A stretch of DNA of 21,290 nucleotides from Gammaproteobacteria bacterium RIFCSPHIGHO2_12_FULL_37_34. Lineage in GTDB: Bacteria > Pseudomonadota > Gammaproteobacteria > DSM-16500. The first letter of the stretch is position 1, and every line of letters starts with the position of its first letter. The notes beneath the pieces are model-generated. The model was not told where the DNA came from and did no database searches. It saw only the letters and a list, made by a program, of their open reading frames with translations. Location of the stretch: positions 1-21,290 of the forward strand of contig MGXW01000107.1 in the NCBI GenBank assembly GCA_001801495.1, in the 5' to 3' direction. Shown here in pieces: positions 6,572-14,160 of this stretch. Both the position numbers and the translations under genes were made by a program.

Positions 6572-7402
6572 TCACCGTTTTCTCAATTCCAAATCTTTCA
6601 GCTGAACCAGCATGATCGCGGCAATCCAGGGTATCCAGAAGGCAAAAACAACGGTATTTAATAAGATAGCGCTAAGGTCATGTGGCCTATTATCTTGAAT
6701 TAAAAGAATATGGATATTAACGTGAAATAGTGATTTCATCATCATTAAAACAAATAAATAAACTAACCAAGGAGTAGCTTGTACGCTAAACGTACGCCAC
6801 CAATGATTCCATACCAATGAAACACTATTTTTAATTGCTTTTAAAATGCCATTTTGTTCAATGACAATGAGCGGAAGGAGAAAGACAAATAACGTTTGGG
6901 CATACAAAAATACAAATAATTGCACAATGAAAAAAATGGATAATAAAAACGCGCCTGATTCGTAAGGAGTTTGTTGTAAATAATTTTGGAAATATAAATG
7001 TTGTAAACGAGCAAACCCAAATGCGAGTAAAAATATGAAGAAAGATTGGATAAGAATAGCAGAAAAAACCAGGATAAGTTTTTTGATGCCGACCATCATA
7101 TCTTCACGAGCTCGTTCGTGAACTTGACATGTTTCGCAATACATATGCCAAATGATGGCAATAAAAAAGGGAAGCACGATGATATTAATCGTTAATAGTA
7201 AGAGATGGTATAGATTAAAAAAGGGCCCCGGAATAAACGTTTCTTGGCCAATCATTACATCAATATAGCGCGGAATAAAAGTAATGATCGCTGCGCAAAG
7301 CGCAAATAAAATAACCTTAAAAAAACTAATACGATAAAGCACTAAACTGCGCTTGATCAGTTGTCGATATGTTTCAGGTTGAGAAGGTAGTAATGTATCC
7401 AT
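6572..7402 (-). CDS. Integral membrane protein of unknown function
   Basis: The product has 276 residues and about six hydrophobic segments (roughly 24-45, 64-86, 107-131, 150-180, 205-222 and 240-264). A short soluble N-terminus contains YRQLIKRSLVLYR. The motif LPLIVIEQNGILKAIKNSVSLVWNHW, a Val/Ile-rich helix followed by xxAIKxSxxLVxxxW, is the pattern seen in YciC/DUF975-like and glycerophosphodiesterase-membrane-domain proteins. The family assignment is tentative and no catalytic residues are visible. The gene lies nine bases after polA and 27 bases before ruvX, so it is probably co-transcribed with them. Confidence 0.72.
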   Translation of the reverse strand: MDTLLPSQPETYRQLIKRSLVLYRISFFKVILFALCAAIITFIPRYIDVMIGQETFIPGPFFNLYHLLLLTINIIVLPFFIAIIWHMYCETCQVHERAREDMMVGIKKLILVFSAILIQSFFIFLLAFGFARLQHLYFQNYLQQTPYESGAFLLSIFFIVQLFVFLYAQTLFVFLLPLIVIEQNGILKAIKNSVSLVWNHWWRTFSVQATPWLVYLFVLMMMKSLFHVNIHILLIQDNRPHDLSAILLNTVVFAFWIPWIAAIMLVQLKDLELRKR

Positions 7403-7411
7403 ACGGGATTC

Positions 7412-10096
7412 CTAATGTTGTGATGCTTCATCCCAATTATCTCCCACTCCGATAGCTACAATCAATGGTATACGTAAATGAACGGTATGACTCATGTGTT
7501 GACGTATACCTTCAATGACGCGATCTAATTCTTTTTCATGTGCTTCAAAAACAAGCTCATCGTGCACTTGCATGATCATGTGAGTTTGAAGAGAGGCCTC
7601 ATGTAGCCATTGATCAATTTGAATCATAGCTAATTTAATAATATCTGCTGCGCTACCTTGTAGCGGGGCATTAATGGCTGCACGTTCGGCTGCTTTTTGT
7701 CTTGGAATTTGGCTAGCCAAAATATCAGGTATCGCAAGCCGTCTACCCCATAATGTTTCCACATATCCCTTTTCTTTTGCTTGTTTTCTTGCATTATCCA
7801 TGTACTCTTTTACTCGAGGATAACGCGCGAAATAGCGGTCAATATAATGTTGTGCCGAGTTTCGATCGATTCCGAGCTGGCGAGTCAGACCAAATGCAGA
7901 CATTCCGTAAATCAATCCAAAATTAATTGCTTTAGCATGACGACGCATGTCTGGCGTGACTTGATTAGGTGGTACTTCCCAAACCTCAGCAGCAGTTGCT
8001 TGATGAATATCCAAATTGTTCTCAAAAGCATGCAATAAACCAGGATCTTCAGAAAGATGCGCCATGATTCTCAATTCAATTTGTGAATAATCGGCACTAA
8101 TGATTTTATAACCAACAGGCGCAATAAAAGCTTGACGAATACGTCTTCCCTCTGCAGTGCGAATGGGGATATTTTGCAAATTAGGATGAGAGGATGATAA
8201 CCGACCAGTTGCTGTGCCTGCTTGATTATAGGAGGTATGGACGCGTTTAGTGACAGGATTGATTTGTTCAACTAAACGATTGGTATAAGTAGAAATTAAT
8301 TTGCTTAAACTTCGGTATTCAATAATCGTGCGTGGTAATTCAAAATCAAGCGCTAATTCTTGTAAAACGTGGTCAGCTGTTGAAGCGCCTCCAGTAGGTG
8401 TTTTTTGTAAAATAGGCAAATTTAATTTTTGAAATAAAATTTCTTGCAGTTGCTTAGGAGAATTCATATTAAACGTTTGCCCTGCCAATAAAAATGCTTC
8501 TTGTTCAAGCTTGTGTAAACGTTTTTGTAATTCTTTGCCTTGCGTTTCTAATTTGTGTGGATCAATCAATACACCATGATGTTCCATTTGCGCAAGTATA
8601 GGAACAAGGGGCATTTCGATTTTTTCAAAGACATATTTTAAACCTGCTTCTTGCTGAATACGTGGCCACAATAATTGATGTAATCGTAACGTAACATCGG
8701 CGTCTTCCGCAGCATATATGCCAGCTTGTTGTACATCAATTTGGTTGAATGTTTTTTGTTGTGCGCCTTTTCCTGTTACTTCTTCATAAGTAATGGTACG
8801 CCAACCGAGATATTTAAGTGCAAGCGTATCCATATCATGACGATTACTGACGCTATCTAACACATAGGATTCCATCATGGTATCAAAGAGCACACCCTGA
8901 AGAACAATAGTGTAATTCATTAAAATTTGCATATCATATTTAATATTTTGTCCAATCTTTTGAATAGCCGAATTCTCAAGAATAGGTCGTAAATAATTGA
9001 GGAGTGTATCCGTTGATAGTTGTGAAGGCGCATGAGGATAATCATGACCACAAGGAATATAAGCAGCGTGACCTGGAGAAATGGCGATGGAAACGCCCAC
9101 TAATTTTGCATGGATAGGATCAAGATCAGTGGTTTCAGTATCGAAAGCAAACATGCTAGCCTGTTTTAATTTTTCAATCCAAGCATGCAATACATGTTCT
9201 GAAGTAATGATTACATAATTTGCGTAATTGGTATTATTTTCCGTGGATTCCTCTAACAATTCTGATAACCATCCTTTAAATTCCATTTCTTTATATAAGT
9301 CAATCAGTACTTTTTTATCCGCAGATTTAATTTTTAGATCAGGGTAATTAAAAGGTAAGTTGACATCACATTTAATGGTGACTAACGATTTTGTTAAGGG
9401 AAGTTGAGAAAGTGATGCACGTAAATTCTCGCCTACTTTTCCTGTGATTTGTGTTGCGTGAGCAATAATATTATTAAGCGATTGATATTCTTGTAGCCAT
9501 TTTGCAGCTGTTTTTGGGCCAACATGAGGAACACCTGGAACATTATCCGATGTATCGCCGACTAGAGTAAGATAATCAATAATACGTTCAGGAGGCACAC
9601 CAAATTTTTCTTTTACTTTTTCTGGGTTAAGTAGAGTATTATTCATCGTATTAATTAAACTCACCTGGTTATTTACCAATTGAGCAAGATCTTTATCACT
9701 CGTTGAAATAAGCGTTGTTAAGCCTTGTTGTTGTGCTGTTTTTGCTAATGTCCCAATCACATCATCAGCCTCTACGCCTTCAATCATGACAAGAGGTAAT
9801 CCCATGGCTTTAATCATCTCGTGAATGGGTTTTATTTGTTGAATTAATTCATCTGGCATGGGTGCGCGAGTAGCTTTATATTCTGTATACAATTCATCCC
9901 GAAACGTTTTGCCTTTTGCATCAAATACGACCGCCATGTAGTCAGGTTGATAATCGGCAAGCAAGCGTTTTAGCATGTTCATCATGCCGTAGATTGCTCC
10001 TGTCGGAGCACCTTTGGAGTTAACAAGCGCAGGCAGCGCATGAAATGCGCGATAAAGGTAAGAGGATCCATCAACGAGAATAAGAGGTTTTAGCAT
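7412..10096 (-). CDS. polA: DNA polymerase I
   Basis: The product has 894 residues, slightly shorter than E. coli PolA (928), and all three domains are present. The 5'-nuclease domain (about 1-290) carries VDGSSYLYRAFHALP, EGVEADDVIGTLA, STSDKDLAQLV and the helix-hairpin-helix GDTSDNVPGVPHVGPKTA. The proofreading domain looks active: DTETTDLDP with D319 and E321, GQNIKYD and YAAEDADVTLRL. The polymerase domain has motif A (SADYSQIELRIMAHLSEDP), motif B (RRHAKAINFGLIYGMSAFG) and motif C (MQVHDELVFE, H845-D846-E847). It repairs DNA and removes Okazaki RNA primers. It is transcribed divergently from dnaA across a 74-base gap, which is an uncommon neighbour for dnaA. The ATG at 10096 has a poor ribosome site. 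Confidence 0.98.
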   Translation of the reverse strand: MLKPLILVDGSSYLYRAFHALPALVNSKGAPTGAIYGMMNMLKRLLADYQPDYMAVVFDAKGKTFRDELYTEYKATRAPMPDELIQQIKPIHEMIKAMGLPLVMIEGVEADDVIGTLAKTAQQQGLTTLISTSDKDLAQLVNNQVSLINTMNNTLLNPEKVKEKFGVPPERIIDYLTLVGDTSDNVPGVPHVGPKTAAKWLQEYQSLNNIIAHATQITGKVGENLRASLSQLPLTKSLVTIKCDVNLPFNYPDLKIKSADKKVLIDLYKEMEFKGWLSELLEESTENNTNYANYVIITSEHVLHAWIEKLKQASMFAFDTETTDLDPIHAKLVGVSIAISPGHAAYIPCGHDYPHAPSQLSTDTLLNYLRPILENSAIQKIGQNIKYDMQILMNYTIVLQGVLFDTMMESYVLDSVSNRHDMDTLALKYLGWRTITYEEVTGKGAQQKTFNQIDVQQAGIYAAEDADVTLRLHQLLWPRIQQEAGLKYVFEKIEMPLVPILAQMEHHGVLIDPHKLETQGKELQKRLHKLEQEAFLLAGQTFNMNSPKQLQEILFQKLNLPILQKTPTGGASTADHVLQELALDFELPRTIIEYRSLSKLISTYTNRLVEQINPVTKRVHTSYNQAGTATGRLSSSHPNLQNIPIRTAEGRRIRQAFIAPVGYKIISADYSQIELRIMAHLSEDPGLLHAFENNLDIHQATAAEVWEVPPNQVTPDMRRHAKAINFGLIYGMSAFGLTRQLGIDRNSAQHYIDRYFARYPRVKEYMDNARKQAKEKGYVETLWGRRLAIPDILASQIPRQKAAERAAINAPLQGSAADIIKLAMIQIDQWLHEASLQTHMIMQVHDELVFEAHEKELDRVIEGIRQHMSHTVHLRIPLIVAIGVGDNWDEASQH

Positions 10097-10170
10097 AGGC
10101 GCATTCTAACATTTCATTTTTCTTCAAGACAGGTGTATCATCACATGCACTCTCTGAAAAAGGAGCAATA

Positions 10171-11535
10171 GTGAGCACATCACTGTGGGAAAAATGTTTA
10201 AATGCGCTTGAAAGCGAATTTCCATCTCAACAATTCAACACCTGGATTCGACCTCTGCAAGCGGAACAAGGGAATGGAAGACTAGTGCTTTTGGCACCCA
10301 ATCGCTTCGTTTTAGATTGGATAGCAGAACGATTTTTATCCAGAATAAAAGAATTAGTAAAACAGTTTAGCGAAAGTTCGCCTCCTGCTGTATCACTTGA
10401 GATTGGTAGCAAAAGTATTGATGGGCACAAGCTAGATATTTCGCCAAAAGCTACTACTCAAGCTATGCAGAATAATAAAGCTATATTTTCTTATACTACG
10501 GATCACACGGCTTATCATAGCAATCTTAATTCAAATTTTACTTTTGATAATTTTGTTGAGGGTAAATCTAACCAATTGGCCAAAGCGGCTTGTTTGCAGG
10601 TGGCGGAAAATCCAGCAGGTGCTTATAACCCACTTTTTTTATATGGGGGTGTTGGTTTAGGAAAAACACACTTAATGCACGCGATTGGCAATCAAATTGT
10701 TAAAAATAACGTAAAAGCTAAAGTATTGTATCTACATTCTGAGCGTTTTGTAGCAGATATGGTGAAAGCATTACAAACAAATTCAATGAATGAATTTAAA
10801 CGCTATTATCGTAATGTAGATGCTTTATTGATCGATGACATTCAGTTTTTTGCTGGTAAAGATAGATCTCAAGAAGAATTTTTTCATACCTTTAATGCAC
10901 TTTTGGAAAGTCAGCAACAAGTTATTTTAACGTGTGATCGCTATCCTAAAGAAATAAATGGTGTAGAAGAGCGTTTGAAATCACGTTTTGGTTGGGGATT
11001 GACTGTAGCAGTTGAGCCGCCGGAATTAGAGACTCGTGTTGCTATTTTAATGAGTAAAGCTGAGCAAACGAATGTTCAATTACCTTATGAAGTTGCATTT
11101 TTTGTTGCCAAACGCATACGCTCTAATGTTCGCGAACTAGAAGGCGCATTAAAACGTATTATTGCTAACGCACATTTTACTGGGAAGGCAATTACGCTTG
11201 AGTTTGTGAAAGAAGCATTACGTGATTTATTAGCCTTGCAAGATAAATTGGTGACGGTTGATAATATTCAGCGAACAGTAGCAGAATACTACAAAATTAA
11301 AATAGCAGATGTGTTGTCAAAACGACGTAATCGATCGGTTGCTCGACCAAGACAAATTGCAATGGCCTTAGCGAAAGAATTGACGAATCATAGTTTGCCG
11401 GAAATTGGCGATGCTTTTGGTGGCAGGGATCACACGACTGTTTTACATGCTTGTCGCACGATAGCAGGATTGCGACAATCTAATACAGATATTGAAGAAG
11501 ATTATACAAATTTATTGAGAATACTAACGACTTAA
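10171..11535 (+). CDS. dnaA: Chromosomal replication initiator DnaA
   Basis: The product has 454 residues. Domain I begins LWEKCLNALESEFPSQQFNTWIRPLQ. The AAA+ domain has Walker A GGVGLGKTH (159-167), Walker B LLIDDIQFFAGK and the sensor region ILTCDRYPKEINGVEERLKSRF. The C-terminal helix-turn-helix domain carries the DnaA signature GGRDHTTVLHACRTI from about residue 417, which reads the DnaA box. The protein unwinds oriC and loads the helicase. The start is GTG at 10171 with AGGAG six bases upstream (10161-10165). It is the first gene of the dnaA-dnaN-recF-gyrB series. A long palindrome follows its stop. Confidence 0.98.
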   Translation: MSTSLWEKCLNALESEFPSQQFNTWIRPLQAEQGNGRLVLLAPNRFVLDWIAERFLSRIKELVKQFSESSPPAVSLEIGSKSIDGHKLDISPKATTQAMQNNKAIFSYTTDHTAYHSNLNSNFTFDNFVEGKSNQLAKAACLQVAENPAGAYNPLFLYGGVGLGKTHLMHAIGNQIVKNNVKAKVLYLHSERFVADMVKALQTNSMNEFKRYYRNVDALLIDDIQFFAGKDRSQEEFFHTFNALLESQQQVILTCDRYPKEINGVEERLKSRFGWGLTVAVEPPELETRVAILMSKAEQTNVQLPYEVAFFVAKRIRSNVRELEGALKRIIANAHFTGKAITLEFVKEALRDLLALQDKLVTVDNIQRTVAEYYKIKIADVLSKRRNRSVARPRQIAMALAKELTNHSLPEIGDAFGGRDHTTVLHACRTIAGLRQSNTDIEEDYTNLLRILTT

Positions 11536-11539
11536 TGGT

Positions 11540-11702
11540 TAACAAGAGTATCGTTTATAGCTGCGAGCAAGCATTAATTTTTTTGTTGATAAAAAGCGGA
11601 CAGGATGTCCGCTTTAACAAAAAATCCGAAAGGGATGAGTTTTTTGTGGTTATCAATAAAAAAATTAATGCTTGCTCGCAGCTATAAACGATACTCTTGT
11701 TA
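11540..11702 (+). repeat. Long palindromic element between dnaA and dnaN (53-bp arms)
   Basis: Bases 11540-11592 and 11650-11702 are inverted copies of each other over 53 bases with one difference (G11585 opposite T11657). In a plus-strand transcript that pair would be G-U, so the RNA stem would be unbroken. The 57-base loop has two smaller hairpins: AAAGCGGAC/GTCCGCTTT around AGGAT (11593-11615), and ACAAAAAATCC against GGA...TTTTTTGT (11617-11647). The element fills most of the 215-base dnaA-dnaN gap. On the minus strand the inner GC hairpin is followed by TTTTT and could terminate transcription. No clear target-site duplication is seen. Possible roles are a MITE-like element, an attenuator or dnaA terminator, a structured RNA or an origin component. 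Confidence 0.85.
11593..11637 (+). promoter_or_regulatory. Pair of GGA-bearing hairpins in the dnaA-dnaN palindrome (CsrA-site-like)
   Basis: Hairpin one has stem GCGGAC/GTCCGC and loop AGGAT, placing GGA (11603-11605) in the loop; its ACAGGATGT resembles the 3' part of the CsrA consensus RUACARGGAUGU. Hairpin two (ATCC, GAAAG, GGAT at 11624-11636) carries AAGGGATGA, with GGATG at 11633-11637 on the 3' side of the stem. Binding by CsrA is inference from motif and structure. Confidence 0.4.
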
Positions 11703-11750
11703 TAACAGTGAGTCCTAGCAAAATACGAACAATATCTTAGGAGTTAAACC

Positions 11751-12854
11751 GTGGATATTACCGTTAAACGTGAAACATTATTAAAACCACTCCAAGCGAT
11801 TAGTAGCATTGTCGAAAAAAAACAAACGATGCCTATTTTGTCTAATGTGCTTCTTGTTGTGCAAGATGGGAAATTATTATTAACGGGAACAGATCTAGAA
11901 ATTGAATTGATTGGTTTTGTGCCGATTGAATCTTTATCAACAACAGGTGAAATAACAGTTTCTGCAAGAAAATTATTTGATATTTGTCGAGCTTTACCGG
12001 AAGGAATATTATTACGTTTATCATTAGAAAATAATTCGTTAATCATACGTACACAGGATAGTTATTTTATATTAAATACGCTTCCTACTCAGGATTTCCC
12101 GAATCTTGAAACGAGCGATTATGCTACTACCTTAACGTTTCAACCATCCCTTCTTAAAAAACTATTTACGCAAACTTATTTTGCAATGGGACAACAAGAT
12201 GTACGCCATTATTTGAATGGTACTTTTTTTGAAATTGCTAATGGGACCATTAAATGTATTGCTGCAGATGGGCATCGCTTAGCCTTGACCTCTGTACAAA
12301 ATGAAAAAATAAAAGATATTACTGCCCGCATGATTGTACCACGCAAAAGTGTACTCGAGCTCATGCGTTTATTAAGTGATGAAGATAATGCAGAAGTGAT
12401 CGTGCAAATAAGTGATGGCCGTTTGCGCATCACTACTTCTGATTATACTTTTACTACAAAGTTAATCCATGCTCAGTATCCCGATTATAATCGACTCATT
12501 CCTCGTGGCACATTAATTGCTATGGGGGATCGTGAAATCATTAAACAAGCATTAACGCGTGCATCCATTCTTTCTAATGAAAAATACCGGGGCGTTCGTT
12601 TTCAACTTGAACCAAATAAGCTTAAAATTACAGCTAATAATGCAGATCAAGAACAAGCGGAAGAAGTAGTTTCACTTGATTATAGCGGCACTAATATGGA
12701 AATTGGCTTTAATGTGCCCTATTTATTAGATGTGGTATCGGCTATTGCTTCAGCAACCATTCGCTGTGCTTTTACTGATTCGAACAGCGGGGTATTAATA
12801 GAAAGCACGGATGATGATGAGAGTTTATATGTTGTTATGCCGATGAGGCTTTAA
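11751..12854 (+). CDS. dnaN: DNA polymerase III beta subunit (sliding clamp)
   Basis: The product has 367 residues; E. coli DnaN has 366. It shows the three-fold repeated clamp architecture. Family stretches include the opening MDITVKRETLLKPLQ, PILSNVLL, LTGTDLEIE, YFAMGQQDVRHYLNG, IAADGHRLALT, VIVQISDGRLRI and the closing YVVMPMRL that forms part of the protein-binding cleft. The dimeric ring tethers DNA polymerases to DNA. The start is GTG at 11751 with AGGAG seven bases before it. The gene lies between two large palindromes, which separate it from dnaA and from recF. Confidence 0.98.
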   Translation: MDITVKRETLLKPLQAISSIVEKKQTMPILSNVLLVVQDGKLLLTGTDLEIELIGFVPIESLSTTGEITVSARKLFDICRALPEGILLRLSLENNSLIIRTQDSYFILNTLPTQDFPNLETSDYATTLTFQPSLLKKLFTQTYFAMGQQDVRHYLNGTFFEIANGTIKCIAADGHRLALTSVQNEKIKDITARMIVPRKSVLELMRLLSDEDNAEVIVQISDGRLRITTSDYTFTTKLIHAQYPDYNRLIPRGTLIAMGDREIIKQALTRASILSNEKYRGVRFQLEPNKLKITANNADQEQAEEVVSLDYSGTNMEIGFNVPYLLDVVSAIASATIRCAFTDSNSGVLIESTDDDESLYVVMPMRL

Positions 12855-12883
12855 TAATACTCGCGTTAGAAATCCGCGTAAGA

Positions 12884-13017
12884 GAGAATATTCATTAAAC
12901 TGTGTCATTGCTTATGTAGACGAGGGACGTCGCGGCCATGGATGGTTTAAAGCGCCGAGTACAGGGATGTACGTTCCCGAGTTACATAAGCAATGACACA
13001 GTTTAATGAACATTCTC
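12884..13017 (+). mobile_element. MITE-like long palindromic element between dnaN and recF (35-bp arms, 8-9 bp flanking direct repeat)
   Basis: Bases 12884-12918 and 12983-13017 are inverted copies over 35 bases with one difference (A12890 opposite C13011). The sequence CGCGTAAGA occurs immediately before the left arm (12875-12883) and again at 13017-13025, directly at the end of the right arm. This is what a target-site duplication of 8-9 bases would look like. The 64-base loop holds a partial outer stem (GGGACGT against ACGTTCCC) and two small hairpins with UGGA and GGGA loops. The element codes for no protein, so if it moved it used a transposase from elsewhere. Its arms are unrelated to those of the dnaA-dnaN palindrome. 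A non-mobile structured RNA is the main alternative. Confidence 0.65.
12936..12972 (+). promoter_or_regulatory. Pair of GGA-tetraloop hairpins in the dnaN-recF palindrome (CsrA-site-like)
   Basis: Hairpin one is CCA-TGGA-TGG (12936-12945), extendable by G-U pairs. Hairpin two is GTACA-GGGA-TGTAC (12959-12972), a perfect five-pair stem with a GGGA loop. Bases 12959-12970 read GUACAGGGAUGU as RNA, an exact 12 of 12 match to the in-vitro-selected E. coli CsrA consensus RUACARGGAUGU, with GGA in the loop as CsrA prefers. A dimeric CsrA could bridge the two sites. Binding is inferred, and no csrA gene is in the window. Confidence 0.5.
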
Positions 13018-13059
13018 GCGTAAGATACTACATAACACCATGATGTGTAATAGTGACCT

Positions 13060-14148
13060 ATGTCAATTACTTCCTTATCTATTACAAATTTTCGAAATTT
13101 AGTTGCTGTTAATTTAACGCTTCACCCGGATGGCGTTCATGTTTTCTATGGCAATAATGGAAGCGGTAAAACCAGTTTGCTTGAGGCTATTTATTATTTG
13201 GGTATGGGGCGATCATTTCGAAGTAATATTGCTAGCCATGTGATAAGACACTTAACGGATAAATTTTCTATTTTTGCTCGATTATTAGACAAAACAAAAA
13301 ACAATGTATCTATAGGGCTTGAAAAAAGCCTTAATGGATTATTACGAATGCGTATGGCAGAGAAAGAACTTGCTAATACAACAGAACTTGCGAATCAATT
13401 ACCTATTCGGATGATTCATTCCCAATCTCACCAATTATTTGAAGGCAGCCCACTTTTTCGTAGAAAATATTTAGATTGGGGTCTTTTTTATCACTTTACA
13501 GAATTTTTCATGGTATGGCGTAATTATGAACAAGCATTAAAGCAACGAAATAAAGCATTGCGCGATAAGTGCTCAAAACAAGAGCTAGAAACATGGACTA
13601 ATGAATTAATTAAATATGGATTAACATTAGACCAATTACGACGTGATTATTTGAAACTATTACTCCCTATTCTTATTCCTCTTATCCGGGAATTATTCAT
13701 CTTAGATGGACTTGAAATTACTTATCGATCTGGTTGGGCTGAATCGCAGGATTATGGTTCAATTCTTAGATCTTCTTATCAGGAAGATACTCATCTTGGT
13801 TATACTCAATTTGGTCCGCATCGTGCTGATTTGCATATTGCTTTTAGTAATATCCCAGCCAAACATTTTTTGTCTAGAGGACAACAAAAATTAACGATCT
13901 GTGGTATGATACTTGCTCAAGGGTTGCTGTTAAATCAAGAGTTAAATAAAGGACTTATCTATCTAATAGATGATTTACCTTCTGAATTAGATATTGAAAA
14001 TCGATCAAAGCTAATTCATTTTTTACTCACACAGCGGGCACAGACATTTATAACCACGATTGATCGGAAAAATATCTGGGAGTGTATAGATGGTGCAGCA
14101 GAAATCACAAAGGTGTTTCACGTGGAACAGGGCTATATATTGGAGTAG
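13060..14148 (+). CDS. recF: DNA replication and repair protein RecF
   Basis: The product has 362 residues, typical for RecF. It opens with the family start LSITNFRNL and has Walker A GNNGSGKT (31-38) followed by SLLEAIYYLGMGRSFR. The ABC signature region is FLSRGQQKLT, and Walker B is LIYLIDDLPSELD. QFGPHRADL is also a family hallmark. RecF binds gapped DNA and helps load RecA through RecFOR. The ATG at 13060 has only a weak ribosome site and follows the palindromic element by about 40 bases, so translation may depend on local RNA structure. The C-terminal codons contain a parS-like site. Eleven bases separate its stop from the gyrB start region. Confidence 0.97.
   Translation: MSITSLSITNFRNLVAVNLTLHPDGVHVFYGNNGSGKTSLLEAIYYLGMGRSFRSNIASHVIRHLTDKFSIFARLLDKTKNNVSIGLEKSLNGLLRMRMAEKELANTTELANQLPIRMIHSQSHQLFEGSPLFRRKYLDWGLFYHFTEFFMVWRNYEQALKQRNKALRDKCSKQELETWTNELIKYGLTLDQLRRDYLKLLLPILIPLIRELFILDGLEITYRSGWAESQDYGSILRSSYQEDTHLGYTQFGPHRADLHIAFSNIPAKHFLSRGQQKLTICGMILAQGLLLNQELNKGLIYLIDDLPSELDIENRSKLIHFLLTQRAQTFITTIDRKNIWECIDGAAEITKVFHVEQGYILE
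14114..14129. promoter_or_regulatory. parS-like ParB-binding site inside the 3' end of recF
   Basis: The 16 bases TGTTTCACGTGGAACA match the widely conserved chromosomal parS consensus (TGTTTCACGTGAAACA) at 15 of 16 positions. They also match the Pseudomonas-type form TGTTCCACGTGGAACA at 15 of 16. They form an imperfect palindrome with one mismatch and encode V-F-H-V-E-Q of RecF. parS sites cluster near bacterial origins, and this one is about 4 kb from dnaA. The parA and parB genes are not in the window. Confidence 0.75.
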
Positions 14149-14160
14149 CAGGAGTTTGGG

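Noticed and set aside
10097..10170. Possible divergent promoters for polA and dnaA
   Set aside because: TATCAT at 10136-10141 and similar hexamers were considered, but none has an acceptable -35 at the right spacing, so I do not list them.
11744..12433. Minus-strand open frames across dnaN
   Set aside because: dnaN is complete and well matched on the plus strand; the antisense frames have no support.
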